Shown here one piece after another: positions 29,350 to 37,100 of a DNA stretch of 37,100 nt. Every line of letters starts with the position of its first letter. The stretch's first letter is position 1. Position numbers and translations under genes: made by a program. Source of the DNA: Longimicrobiaceae bacterium (GTDB lineage Bacteria; Gemmatimonadota; Gemmatimonadetes; Longimicrobiales; Longimicrobiaceae); the NCBI GenBank assembly GCA_030146875.1, contig JASLAX010000027.1, positions 1-37,100 of the forward strand, read 5' to 3'. The notes beneath the pieces are model-generated. The model was not told the origin of the DNA. It did no database searches and worked only from the letters and a program-made list of their open reading frames with translations.

Positions 29350-29958
29350 CTATGGCTCGGCGCTCGTGGCCGCGGGGGCGGCGGGCGCCGCCACGGCGGA
29401 TTCGGTGGCCGGTGCGGGCACCTGCGCGGCGGCCAGGTCCGCGCGCACGGCGGTCAGATCGGGGCGCTCCACGTGCGAGCGGATCTTCCAGCGGCTGCCG
29501 TCGCGCTCCATCACCAGCACGTAGGTCCCCGACGCCACGTGCGTGCCGCCGGCGGGGTCCTGCACGGTGTAGGTGAAGCGGCCCGCGTAGTACGCCAGCG
29601 AGCCGCTGGCGGTGAAGTCGATCATCACCGAGCGCAGGTCCCGCGACCGGGCGAGCTGCTCCGTGAGCAGCGCCTGCACGGCCGCGCGACCGGCGGCGTG
29701 CTCCCCCTCATAGGGAAAGAGCACGGCGTCCTGGGCGTAGAGCGCCGCCAGCGCGCGGGGGTCGTCGCCCTCCCACGCCGCCTTCCACGCCTCCACCAGC
29801 GCCGCCACGTTCTGGTATACCTCCGACAGGAAGGCGCGGCGGTGCGCGCGGGTGTCCGTGGGAGCGCCGCCGGGCATGGCCTGGGCCGCGGCGGGAGCGG
29901 CGCCCACGCCGGCCAGCAGGGCGGCGAGCGCGAGGGTACGGAGGGAGACGGTGGGCAT
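29350..29958 (-). CDS. Secreted SnoaL/NTF2-like protein
   Basis: A 202-residue protein with a Sec signal peptide (first ~26 residues, ending AAPAAAQ). The mature domain has the cone-shaped NTF2-like pattern: AFLSEVYQNVAALVEAWKAAW helix, DDPRALAALYAQDAVLFPYEG, GRAAVQALLTEQL, YYAGRFTYTV and GSRWKIRSHVE strands, as in SnoaL-like/DUF4440 proteins of unknown periplasmic function. The last ~22 residues are an Ala/Pro-rich tail. It is divergent from the multicopper oxidase and may share its promoter region, but no common role is evident. Confidence 0.82.
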   Translation of the reverse strand: MPTVSLRTLALAALLAGVGAAPAAAQAMPGGAPTDTRAHRRAFLSEVYQNVAALVEAWKAAWEGDDPRALAALYAQDAVLFPYEGEHAAGRAAVQALLTEQLARSRDLRSVMIDFTASGSLAYYAGRFTYTVQDPAGGTHVASGTYVLVMERDGSRWKIRSHVERPDLTAVRADLAAAQVPAPATESAVAAPAAPAATSAEP

Positions 29959-30314
29959 CAGGTCGGTCTTCTGGAAGGTGCTGTGCCGCTTGCGCTTCGG
30001 CGGGAACGAATGGAAATGATACTCCCCAGCGGCCCCGGCGTTCCCCCGGTCGGCAGGCGGGGAAAGGTGGCGCCGCCGGCCCGCGCACGCAAGCGATCCC
30101 GCGCCCGGGGGGCCGGCCGCGGGAGATTTCCCCACGGGCGCCGCGCCGCGTGGGGCATGTCCCCTCCCGGCCGCGAGCGCGCTCCCCACCCGCGCTTCCG
30201 CCTGGCACCGACAGACCTTCCCCCACGCCGGCCGTAACTTCCTGTCCGAGTCGCGAGGGACAGCGACGGGGGCGCCGCCGGGGCGGAGCCCGCACCTCCC
30301 AACGGAGCGGACCG
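29959..30314. other. Divergent intergenic region before multicopper oxidase
   Basis: A 356-bp gene-free divergent region. A TATCAT box on the minus strand (about 30015-30020) is the only -10-like word seen near the NTF2-like start, and lacks a good -35. No operator or repeat was recognised. Confidence 0.4.
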
Positions 30315-31427
30315 ATGAGCGAGATCAAGGCAGCCGAGAACGAGACGCCCGTGGCCCCCCGGTCGCGGCGCGACTTCCTGAAGCTTTCCGCGCTGGGGCT
30401 GGCCGTGCCGGTGGGCGCCGCGGCGCTCGCGGCCTGCGGCCAGGATCGCCCCGCGGCCCCCGCCGCAGGCGGCGCGGCGAAGGGCGCCACCGTGCCCGCC
30501 GACAGCGACCACAGCGGCGGCTCCACCGGGGCCCACCCCGCGACGCCCAAGACCGCGGCGCAGAAGGCCGAGGAGATGGACGCGATGCACGAGAAGGGCG
30601 TGAAGGCCTTCCCCGCAACGACGCAGGGGCAGGGCAACGTCCTGATGCAGCCGCGGATGGAGAACGGGGTGAAGGTCTACGAGCTCACCGCCTCCAGGAT
30701 CAGGTGGGAGGTGGAGCCGGGGCGAACGGTGGACGCCTACGCCTACAACGGCCAGGTCCCCGGCCCGCAGATCCGGGTGAAGGAGGGCGACCGCGTGCGC
30801 GTCGTGCTGAAGAACCAGCTCGACCAGTCCACCGCCGTGCACTTCCACGGGCTGGAGCTGCCGAACGACCAGGACGGCGTGCCGTTCATCACCCAGCCGC
30901 CGGTGAAGCCCGGGCAGACGTACACGTACGAGTTCACGGTCCCGAACGCCGGCTCGCACATGTACCACTCGCACCACAACGCCGCGGAGCAGGTGGGAAT
31001 GGGGCTGCTGGGCGCGTTCGTGGTGGAGCCGCGCTCGCCGCGGGCGGTCGAGAAGGTGGACGTGGACTACGTGATGATCCTGAACGACGGCTTCCACGGC
31101 TACACGCTCAACGGCAAGGGCTTCCCGGCCACCGAGCCCATCGTGGCCAGGCGGGGGCAGAAGGTGCGCATCCGCTTCATGAACGAGGGGATGATGATCC
31201 ACCCCATGCACCTGCACGGCATGCACATGACGGTGATCGACAAGGACGGGTGGCCGCAGCCCGCGCCGTGGAAGTGCGACACGCTGAACGTGGCCCCCGG
31301 CGAGCGCTGGGACGTGATCGTGAACTGCAACAACCCCGGCACCTGGGCGTTCCACTGCCACGTCCTGCCGCACGCGGAGTCGGCGCACGGCATGTTCGGG
31401 ATGGTGACGGCGCTGATCGTCCAGTAG
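30315..31427 (+). CDS. Multicopper oxidase (two cupredoxin domains), Tat lipoprotein
   Basis: A 370-residue exported two-domain multicopper oxidase. The N-terminus has a twin-arginine motif RRDFLK (18-23) followed by a lipobox LAAC (Cys41), so it is probably a folded Tat-exported lipoprotein, with a Pro/Ala/His/Gly linker to about residue 110. Copper sites: HFHG (H176, H178), YHSHH (H218, H220), HPMHLHG (H296, H299, H301) and FHCHVLPH (H347, C348, H349, H353) with M360, a full set for type 1, 2 and 3 copper. Two domains rather than three fit small laccase-type trimeric MCOs; a Cu-nitrite reductase is less likely because the HCHxxxH block is laccase-like. A hairpin follows the gene. A broken uspA lies downstream. 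Confidence 0.92.
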   Translation: MSEIKAAENETPVAPRSRRDFLKLSALGLAVPVGAAALAACGQDRPAAPAAGGAAKGATVPADSDHSGGSTGAHPATPKTAAQKAEEMDAMHEKGVKAFPATTQGQGNVLMQPRMENGVKVYELTASRIRWEVEPGRTVDAYAYNGQVPGPQIRVKEGDRVRVVLKNQLDQSTAVHFHGLELPNDQDGVPFITQPPVKPGQTYTYEFTVPNAGSHMYHSHHNAAEQVGMGLLGAFVVEPRSPRAVEKVDVDYVMILNDGFHGYTLNGKGFPATEPIVARRGQKVRIRFMNEGMMIHPMHLHGMHMTVIDKDGWPQPAPWKCDTLNVAPGERWDVIVNCNNPGTWAFHCHVLPHAESAHGMFGMVTALIVQ

Positions 31428-31445
31428 GGCCGGATGGACGGCAGT

Positions 31446-31481
31446 GGAGGGGCGGCGGGCCGCGGGGGCCGCCGCCCCTCC
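31446..31481 (+). terminator. Stem-loop after the multicopper oxidase
   Basis: A perfect 13-bp stem GGAGGGGCGGCGG/CCGCCGCCCCTCC (31446-31458 with 31469-31481), 10-nt loop, 19 bp after the stop. Strong hairpin but no U-tract, so the terminator call is moderate. Confidence 0.5.
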
Positions 31482-31623
31482 GCGTTCGCGGGCCCTTCCC
31501 CACACGGCGGCGTGGCGGGCCCGACGCCCCCCGTCGCGGCAGATGGGTTACCATGGAGCAGGCGCGGGGCCTCCGCGCTGCGCCGGGCGGGTCCCGGCGC
31601 GTCACCGCACCCGGGAGGCCGTC

Positions 31624-31840
31624 ATGCCCTCCACCCCCGCCCGTCCGATCCTGGCCGCCACCGACCTCTCCGAGGTACGGCGCCGTGAAGCGGTCGCTCC
31701 TGGGGAGCGTCGCCTCGGCGGTGGCGCGGCGGGCGCCCTGCCCGCTGCTCCTGGTTCCGCCGGTCCGTCCGCTGAAGGGCGACCTGGACCTCCGCCTGGA
31801 GGAACCGGACCTTCCGTGGATGGCGGGCGACGTGGCGTGA
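31624..31840 (+). pseudogene. Universal stress protein (UspA) remnant, internally deleted
   Basis: ATG 31624 begins MPSTPARPILAATDLSE, the normal start of a UspA protein (strand 1 with the ATD motif), but after about 17 codons the reading frame no longer makes sense. From about 31675 a different frame reads YGAVKRSLLGSVASAVARRAPCPLLLVPP, the end of a UspA protein (GSVA..R.APCPLLLV ATP-binding/dimer strand). About 80-100 internal codons are missing and the frames differ, so this is a decayed copy. It lies between the multicopper oxidase and a PNPOx-like gene. Alternative: an assembly error would restore a full gene. Confidence 0.65.
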
Positions 31841-32078
31841 CCCCGCCGTCCTCCGCCTCCGCCGCTCGGCGCTGCCTCGGGGCAGACGGACGGAGGGCGG
31901 GCCGCGGCATGGCGCCGGCGGCGACCGAGGGGTGGCCCCCCGCGCGGGATCGGACGCGGCGCGGGGTTCGCGGATGGACGTGGCGCGCTTCTCCCGATGC
32001 CCCCCGGCGCCGTCCGCCCGATCGCTGGAAGCGTGAGGATCGCCCCCGTCCGACGGCGCACGAGACCCTGGAGAACGG

Positions 32079-32552
32079 ATGACACCACCACCGAAGCCCC
32101 ACTTCCGCGCGCTGGACCGCGACGAGATCGACGGCGTGCTGGCGCGCAACCACGTGGGCCGCATCGCGTACTCGCGGGGCACCCGCATCGACATCGAGCC
32201 CATCCACTACGTGTACGCGGACGGCTGGATCTACGGCCGCACCTCGCACGGGGCCAAGCTCGAGACCACCGGCTACTCGTGGTGGCCGGTCGCGTTCGAG
32301 GTGGACGAGATCGACGGGATGTTCCGCTGGCGCAGCGTGGTGATCCACGGCGGGTTCTACACCCTGCCGGCGGACGGCACCGAGCGCGAGCGCGCGGAGT
32401 GGACCAAGGGCGTGGAGCTGTTGAGGACGCTGTTGCCCGAGACGCTCACGGAGCACGACCCGGTCCCGCTCCGCGAGGTCGTCTTCCGCATCGCCGTGCA
32501 GGAGGCCTCCGGGCGCGAGGCGCGGACGGACGAGGAGGGCGCGGACGGCTGA
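32079..32552 (+). CDS. Pyridoxamine 5'-phosphate oxidase-like flavin-binding protein
   Basis: A 157-residue protein of the PNPOx-like/flavin-binding split-barrel family (Pyridox_ox_2 type). Seen: N-terminal RALDRDEIDGVLARNHVGRI, RIDIEPIHYVYADGWIYGRTS, the WWPVAFEVDEIDGMFRWRSV segment with VVIHGG (W-R-S-V-V-x-x-G), and a C-terminal helix. Such proteins bind FMN or related flavins and often act as nitroreductases or stress proteins; true pyridoxamine-phosphate oxidase is longer. GGAG lies six bases upstream. The gap 31841-32078 before it holds no clear gene. An acidic C-terminal tail ends the protein. Confidence 0.85.
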   Translation: MTPPPKPHFRALDRDEIDGVLARNHVGRIAYSRGTRIDIEPIHYVYADGWIYGRTSHGAKLETTGYSWWPVAFEVDEIDGMFRWRSVVIHGGFYTLPADGTERERAEWTKGVELLRTLLPETLTEHDPVPLREVVFRIAVQEASGREARTDEEGADG

Positions 32553-32580
32553 GCGGCCGTCTGGCCGCGACGGCGGCGCG

Positions 32581-32615
32581 GGAGGTCGGAGGTCGGAGGT
32601 CGGAGGTCGGAGGTC
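32581..32615. repeat. Five tandem GGAGGTC units
   Basis: Exactly five copies of the 7-mer GGAGGTC, 28 bp after the PNPOx-like stop, in the convergent gap with the GntR gene. Length is a frameshift-free slippage site outside coding DNA. Confidence 0.9.
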
Positions 32616-32666
32616 GGCGGGCGAGTGGGCGTCGGGCGTCCGAATCGGTCGTCGGCGGGACGGGCG

Positions 32667-33644
32667 TCAGGCGCCGGAGGAGAGGTTCCCGCGGCTGCCG
32701 GTGCGGGAGCGGGTCTCGGCCTCCACGTTCAGGCGGATCACCAGCTCCATCACGTCGCGCACGGTGCCGGGGGAGAGGGTGGGGGAGTGGGGGAGGAGCA
32801 CGGCGCCGGAGTAGCGGACCAGGTGCTGGCGGGCGGCGCGCGTCAGCAGCACGGGCTCCTCGGGGTCCAGCGCCGCCACGGCCTCGTCGTCGCTCACCAT
32901 CACCACGCGCACGTGGTCGCCGCCGTGGGGGGCGTACATGGCGCGGATGCGGTCGCCGAAGCGGGTGTCCGCCGCCACCACCGTGAGGCCCGACGTCGCG
33001 AGACGGCGCTGCACCGTCTCCACGATGACCGGGTGGACGGTGAGCGTCACCACCGGCACGCCCACGCGCTCCGCGACCGGGCGCACGGCGCGCTGGTGGT
33101 AGGCCGTGGTCACCGCGACGTCCACGCCGCGCAGCGCCCGCTCCAGCGCCTCCTCCTCCCGTGGCGAGTCCGGGTGCGCGAGCGAGCGCTCGGAGAGGTA
33201 GACCGGCACGGTCTCCACCCCGAACGCGTCGCGCATCTCGGTGCAGTACGCCACCATCTGGTCGGCGTTCGACTCCACGCAGGCGCAGCGAAGCCGCACG
33301 CCGGTGGTGCAGCGGCGGATCAGGCCGGGAAGGTCGGCCGCCGCGATGTGGCGCTTCCACCCCTCCACCAGCACCCCCGCCATCCACCGCGCCGTCTCGG
33401 CCAGCATCACCCCGCCGAGCTGGTCCTGGCGCGCCACGTACACGCCCGAGCGGCCGCGCACCTCCACCAGCCCCTCCTCCTCCAGCAGCCGGTACGCGTG
33501 CGCCACGACCCGGTGGTCGGTGCCCATCTCCCGCCAGAGCGCGCGGATGCTGGGCAGCCGGTCGCCGGGGCGCAGGGTGCCCAGGTGCAGGTCGTTCAGG
33601 ATGCGGTCGCGCAGGCGCCCGCTCAGCTCCGTCGCCCCTTCCAT
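32667..33644 (-). CDS. GntR-family transcriptional regulator
   Basis: A 325-residue DNA-binding protein. Residues ~1-75 form a GntR-type winged helix: LRDRILNDLHLGTLRPGDRL, PSIRALWREMGTDHRVV and AYRLLEEEGLVEVRGRSG, with the recognition helix in between. The remaining ~250 residues form an effector part that is not one of the common FadR/UTRA/MocR types I recognise; blocks VDVAVTTAYHQ and VGVPVVTLTVHPV suggest a periplasmic-binding-protein-like fold. ATG 33644 has AGGAGGAG directly before it; the longer ORF to 33941 is low-complexity. It is divergent from the CNNM/CorC genes and may regulate them or itself, but no operator is defined. Confidence 0.82.
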   Translation of the reverse strand: MEGATELSGRLRDRILNDLHLGTLRPGDRLPSIRALWREMGTDHRVVAHAYRLLEEEGLVEVRGRSGVYVARQDQLGGVMLAETARWMAGVLVEGWKRHIAAADLPGLIRRCTTGVRLRCACVESNADQMVAYCTEMRDAFGVETVPVYLSERSLAHPDSPREEEALERALRGVDVAVTTAYHQRAVRPVAERVGVPVVTLTVHPVIVETVQRRLATSGLTVVAADTRFGDRIRAMYAPHGGDHVRVVMVSDDEAVAALDPEEPVLLTRAARQHLVRYSGAVLLPHSPTLSPGTVRDVMELVIRLNVEAETRSRTGSRGNLSSGA

Positions 33645-33715
33645 CTCCTCCTGCGCCCTCCGCTCGCGTCCCCGGGTGTGCGCGCCGCCGGCCCGCGTTC
33701 GCGGGCCGCGCCGCC

Positions 33716-33744
33716 TTGCGGCGGATGCCTGCTTGACGTACCCT
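33716..33744 (+). promoter_or_regulatory. Possible promoter of the CNNM/CorC pair
   Basis: TTGCGG (33716-33721), 17 bp, TACCCT (33739-33744), about 150 bp before the first CNNM start. The -10 is only partial. A CCGCC/GGCGG mini-palindrome overlaps the -35. Confidence 0.35.
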
Positions 33745-33894
33745 GAACCCCCGCCCGGGGTGCCGTCCCGGCTCCGCGGGCGCGCGTGGCGTGCTCCCTG
33801 CGTGTCCGGCGTCCCCGAGGAGAGGAGGAGCACCCGCGTTGCCCATCCACGTCCCGTCGGCCACACCCCCGTCCCGTACCCGCCGGAGCGCGCG

Positions 33895-35235
33895 ATGACC
33901 GTGGTCCCGTTCCTGGTCATCACCGTCCTGATCGCCCTCACCGCCCTGTACGTCGCCGCCGAGTTCGCCGCCGTGAGCGTGCGGCGGTCGCGCGTGCGCC
34001 AGCGCGCCGAGCAGGGCGACGCCGCCGCCGTGCAGCTCCTTCCGTTCCTGGACGACCCGCACCAGCTCGACCGCTACATCGCCGCCAGCCAGATCGGCAT
34101 CACGCTGACCTCGCTGATCCTGGGCGCGTACGCGCAGTCCGCGCTGGCCGCCCCGCTCGCGCCCCTGGTGCAGCGGGTGTTCGGGCTCTCGCCGGGCGCC
34201 GCGCTCTCCACCGCCAGCGTGATCGTCCTGGTGGTGCTGACCGTCCTGGCCATGGTGCTGGGCGAGCTGATCCCCAAGTCGCTGGCGCTGCAGTTCCCCA
34301 CCCAGGTGGCGCTCCACACCGTGCGCCCCATGCGCTGGTCGCTGCGCTTCTTCGGCGCCTCCATCGCCTTCCTGAACGGGAGCGGGTCCCTGGCGCTGCG
34401 CATGATGGGCGCGCCGCAGGGCGGGCACCGCCACATCCACTCCCCCGAGGAGATCGACCTGCTGATCGCCGAGAGCCGCGACGGCGGGCTGCTGGAGCCC
34501 GACGAGCACCGGCGGCTGCGGCGCGCGCTGCAGCTCGGCATCCGCCCCGCGCGGCACCTGATGGTGCCGCGGCCGCAGATCTCGGCGGTGGAGATCGGCA
34601 CCCCGCTGGAGGAGGTGCTGCGCACCGTGGCCGAGAGCCCGTACACGCGGCTCCCCGTCTTCCGCGGCAGCATCGACCACGTGGTGGGCATGCTGCACAC
34701 CAAGGACGTGTACACCGCCTTCCTGGAGCGCGGCAGCGCCACGCTGGAGCAGCTCATCCGCCCCATCCTGATCGTGCACGAGAGCGTCACCGCCGACCGC
34801 CTGCTCACCCTGATGCGCGAGCGCCGCTCCCACCAGGCGATCGTGGCCGACGAGTTCGGCGGCGTGGCGGGGCTGGTGACGCTGGAGGACGTGCTCACCG
34901 AGTTCATGGGGGCGGTGGCCGACGAGTTCAAGGGCGCCGATCCGGCCCCGGAGCGCCTTCCCGACGGCCGCGTGCGCCTGCCCGGCTTCCTGCGCTTGGA
35001 CGAGGCCGAGCCCTGGATCGGCACCCTGTGGGAGGGCGAGGCCGACACGGTGGGAGGACGCGTGGTGGAGGAGCTGGGCCACCTTCCCGACGCCGGCGAG
35101 CGGGTGGCCATCGACGGGGTGGAGGTGGAGGTGGAGACGGTGGAGCACCACGCCGTCACCTCCGTGATCGCCACCCCGGCGGAGCCCGACCACCGGCGCG
35201 CCCGCGACGGCGGCGAGGAGGACGGCCGTGGCTGA
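33895..35235 (+). CDS. CNNM/CorC family membrane transporter, copy A
   Basis: A 446-residue HlyC/CorC-type membrane protein of the family linked to magnesium, cobalt or other divalent-cation efflux. Seen: four-helix CNNM (DUF21) domain about 1-185 with ALYVAAEFAAVSVRRSRVR near the start and GELIPKSLALQFP near 123-135, a CBS pair about 205-335 (LMVPRPQISAVE; YTRLPVFRGS; IDHVVGMLHTKDV; DEFGGVAGLVTLEDVLTEFMG), and a C-terminal CorC_HlyC domain to about 430 (GRVRLPGFLRLDE). GGAG lies six bases before ATG. The stop overlaps the start of a close paralogue by 8 bp, so they are co-translated and may form a heterodimer. Confidence 0.93.
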   Translation: MTVVPFLVITVLIALTALYVAAEFAAVSVRRSRVRQRAEQGDAAAVQLLPFLDDPHQLDRYIAASQIGITLTSLILGAYAQSALAAPLAPLVQRVFGLSPGAALSTASVIVLVVLTVLAMVLGELIPKSLALQFPTQVALHTVRPMRWSLRFFGASIAFLNGSGSLALRMMGAPQGGHRHIHSPEEIDLLIAESRDGGLLEPDEHRRLRRALQLGIRPARHLMVPRPQISAVEIGTPLEEVLRTVAESPYTRLPVFRGSIDHVVGMLHTKDVYTAFLERGSATLEQLIRPILIVHESVTADRLLTLMRERRSHQAIVADEFGGVAGLVTLEDVLTEFMGAVADEFKGADPAPERLPDGRVRLPGFLRLDEAEPWIGTLWEGEADTVGGRVVEELGHLPDAGERVAIDGVEVEVETVEHHAVTSVIATPAEPDHRRARDGGEEDGRG

Positions 35236-36565
35236 GGTCCTGGTGCCGGTGGCCATCATCGTGGTGCTGATCCTGGCCAACGCCTTCTTCGTGGCCGCCG
35301 AGTTCGGCATCGTGGGCGCCCCGCGCACCGCCATCGACCGCCGCGCCTCCAAGGGCGACCGCGGCGCCCGCCTGGTCTCCCGGATCCTGCACGACGGCCG
35401 GCGCCAGGACCGCTACATCGCCACCGCGCAGCTCGGCATCACCGTGGCGTCGCTGGGGCTGGGCATGTACGGCGAGCACGAGCTGGCCGTCTGGATCGAG
35501 CAGGGCCTCGCCCGCGTCGGCATGGGGGACATGCGGTGGCTGGCGGCGCACACGCTCGCCAGCATCCTGGCCGTGGCGATCCTCACCTACTTCCACATCG
35601 TGGTCGGGGAGATGATCCCCAAGTCGCTGGCCCTGCAGCACGCGGAGCAGACGGCGCTGCGGGTGACCCCCGCGCTGCTGGTGATCCAGACGGCCCTCTA
35701 CCCTTTCGTCGTGGGGCTGAACGCGCTGGGGAACGGGCTGCTGCGCCTCTTCGGCATCCACCGCCACCAGACCAGCGGCGAGCACTTCCGCACCCCCGAG
35801 GAGCTGCAGTTCATCGTGCGCGAGAGCCAGGCGGGCGGGCTGCTGCGCAAGGAGTCGGCGGAGGTGCTGCAGGAGCTGCTGGAGTTCGGCGACCTGACCG
35901 CGGGCGAGGTGATGATCCCGCGCGTGCGCATCGTGGGGATTCCCTCCGGCGCCACGCCGGAGCAGATGACCGCCGTCCTGCGGCGCTCGCCGCACACGCG
36001 CTACCCGGTGTACGAGGGGTCGCTGGACAACATCGTGGGGGTGGTGCACATCAAGGACATCCTGCGCCGCATCCCCAACCGCCGCGGGCTGCGCATCGCC
36101 GAGGTGCGCCCGGTGCCCTACCTGCCCGAGACGGCGACGATGGACAAGGTGCTGGAGGCCATGCGCGGCAGCTCGTCGCAGATGGCGGTGGTGATGGACG
36201 AGCAGGGCGGCACCGCCGGGCTGGTGACCATGGAGGACCTGTTCGAGGAGGTGGTGGGCGAGATCGAGGAAGGCTCCGCCCGCCGCCCCGAGGTCTTCGT
36301 GGACCCCGCCGGGCGCCTGCGCGTGGCCGGGTGGGTGCGGGTGGAGGAGGTGGGCGAGGAGCTGGGGCTGGTGCTGGAGCACGACGAGGTGGACACCGTC
36401 AGCGGCCTGGTCCTGGCCATCCTGGGCCGCCCCCCGGTGGTGGGCGACGTGGTGGAGTACGACGACGTTCGCTTCGAGGTGACAGGGGTGGAGGGCCACG
36501 GCGTGCGCGAGGCCGTGGTGGTCCCCGTGCCGCCGTCCGACGGCGGCGCCGAGGCCGACGGCTAG
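35228..36565 (+). CDS. CNNM/CorC family membrane transporter, copy B
   Basis: A 445-residue paralogue of the preceding gene. The same layout is seen: helix 1 IIVVLILANAFFVAAEFGIV, GEMIPKSLALQHAE, CBS segments with MIPRVRIVGIP, TRYPVYEGSLDNIVGVVHIKD (short parts) and DEQGGTAGLVTMEDLFEEVVGE, and a C-terminal CorC_HlyC domain with GRLRVAGWVRVEE. GTG start overlaps the upstream stop by 8 bp. Residue-level identity with copy A is clear in the CBS and GEIPKS-like motifs but partial elsewhere, so the duplication is old. A hairpin terminator follows. Confidence 0.93.
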   Translation: MAEVLVPVAIIVVLILANAFFVAAEFGIVGAPRTAIDRRASKGDRGARLVSRILHDGRRQDRYIATAQLGITVASLGLGMYGEHELAVWIEQGLARVGMGDMRWLAAHTLASILAVAILTYFHIVVGEMIPKSLALQHAEQTALRVTPALLVIQTALYPFVVGLNALGNGLLRLFGIHRHQTSGEHFRTPEELQFIVRESQAGGLLRKESAEVLQELLEFGDLTAGEVMIPRVRIVGIPSGATPEQMTAVLRRSPHTRYPVYEGSLDNIVGVVHIKDILRRIPNRRGLRIAEVRPVPYLPETATMDKVLEAMRGSSSQMAVVMDEQGGTAGLVTMEDLFEEVVGEIEEGSARRPEVFVDPAGRLRVAGWVRVEEVGEELGLVLEHDEVDTVSGLVLAILGRPPVVGDVVEYDDVRFEVTGVEGHGVREAVVVPVPPSDGGAEADG

Positions 36566-36588
36566 CTCCCGCGTCGGTCCCACGCGCT

Positions 36589-36615
36589 GCCCCCGCCCTC
36601 CGGAAAAGCGGGGGC
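36589..36615 (+). terminator. Terminator after the CNNM/CorC pair
   Basis: GCCCCCGC (36589-36596) pairs with GCGGGGGC (36608-36615) over an 11-nt loop, with more G/C pairing outside. It begins 24 bp after the stop. No U-tract follows, so structure only. Confidence 0.5.
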
Positions 36616-36743
36616 GGGGGCCGCTCCGCTACCGGCGCGCCTCCCGGGGACCGGGCGGCACGCTTCTTTCAGAAGCCGCGGCCCAGGCGGAGGATGCGCG
36701 GCCGGCCGGCCGCGCGGAGACCGCGTACGGGCGAGGAGCGACG

Positions 36744-37100
36744 ATGGCGAAGGCGAGCGTGAGAATTCGGCTGGGGCGGTGGATGGGCGGGTTCGCGGTG
36801 CCGGCCGCGCTGGCGATGGGCGCCCCCGCGGGCGCGCAGGAGGCCACGGTGTACGCCACGGGCTCCATCGACGGCTACGAGACGAGCATCGTGCTGGTGG
36901 GCACCAGCGTGCGGGCCGGCGGGCTGGGGATCCAGCCGGTGGCCGGGCTGCAGGTGTACCGGCTGGACTACCAGTCGGGCGCCGTCAACGTGGGCCGCTG
37001 GTCGGTCATGCCGTCCGTCGGGGTGGGGGCCCGCGGGGCGGCCGCCCGCCCGGCCGCGCGGGGGGGCGCGGCCCGCCCCCCCCCGCCCAGCCCCGCGCCC
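36744..37100 (+). CDS. Exported protein, cut by window end
   Basis: The first 119 codons of a gene that runs off the window. It has a Sec signal peptide (MAKASVRIRLGRWMGGFAVP, cleavage after GAQ near 32) and then a beta-rich start (TVYATGSIDGY, SIVLVGTSVRAG, GLQVYRLDYQSG), like the first strands of an outer-membrane barrel. GAGGAG is six bases upstream. From about 37020 the sequence turns into G/C homopolymer-like runs coding only Ala, Arg, Gly and Pro, which could be a natural low-complexity segment or poor assembly at a contig edge. Confidence 0.6.
   Translation, partial: MAKASVRIRLGRWMGGFAVPAALAMGAPAGAQEATVYATGSIDGYETSIVLVGTSVRAGGLGIQPVAGLQVYRLDYQSGAVNVGRWSVMPSVGVGARGAAARPAARGGAARPPPPSPAP

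Noticed and set aside
30315..31427. Copper nitrite reductase (NirK)
   Set aside because: The HxH, HxxHxH and HCHxxxH pattern with both cupredoxin domains is laccase-type; no NirK-specific context.
31841..32078. Plus-strand frame between uspA remnant and the PNPOx-like gene
   Set aside because: Arg/Pro/Ala-rich shadow composition with no motif; the gap looks non-coding.
32581..32615. CRISPR array
   Set aside because: The units are 7 bp and directly adjacent, with no spacers and no cas genes.

Overview
The window is a very GC-rich (roughly 70% or more by eye), gene-dense piece of a Gram-negative-type bacterial chromosome. It has outer-membrane-style and lipoprotein signal peptides, a complete tRNA-Ala, and ordinary sigma-70-like promoters (TTGCGG/TTGAAA, 17 bp, TACAAT/TATGTT). 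Gene content and the style of the dispersed repeats suggest a Gemmatimonadota (Longimicrobium-like) organism; that is inference, not proven here. No phage, insertion sequence, CRISPR array or other complete mobile element was found. Most of the window is core chromosome.

Layout. 176-8641 is a plus-strand housekeeping run: asparaginase II-family protein, a carboxymuconolactone-decarboxylase-like protein, Obg GTPase, DprA, HemW, HrcA, DnaJ and PrmA, several with overlapping or near-touching ends. 8990-11615 holds a HIT protein, a two-repeat YLVD protein, a leaderless antitoxin-like small ORF (minus) and an exported protein of lower GC. 11674-14751 (minus) holds an AIM24 protein and an aconitase-family enzyme; a GNAT acetyltransferase and tRNA-Ala(TGC) follow on plus. 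16145-20891 has a trypsin-fold lipoprotein, a DUF3221-like protein, a histidine kinase with an ethylene-receptor-type sensor (minus), an atypical SDR (minus) and a small membrane protein. 21141-24448 (minus) encodes cyanophycin synthetase translationally coupled to an alpha/beta hydrolase. 24764-28462 runs plus: tRNA-binding protein, Ddl, SGNH hydrolase, GNAT and IF-1. 28491-33644 has a small unknown, a cold-shock protein with a glycine-rich tail, an NTF2-like secreted protein (minus), a Tat-exported multicopper oxidase, a broken UspA, a flavin-binding PNPOx-like protein and a GntR regulator (minus). 33895-36565 is a tandem CNNM/CorC pair, followed by a truncated exported protein at the window edge.

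Most noteworthy: the ethylene-receptor-like histidine kinase with all key copper/ethylene residues; the cphA-hydrolase overlap; two families of intergenic palindromic repeats; a leaderless small gene; a probable CTG start behind a perfect Shine-Dalgarno; the internally deleted uspA; and a cold-shock domain fused to a Gly/Tyr/Arg low-complexity tail. I found no clearly new multi-gene defence or mobile system.
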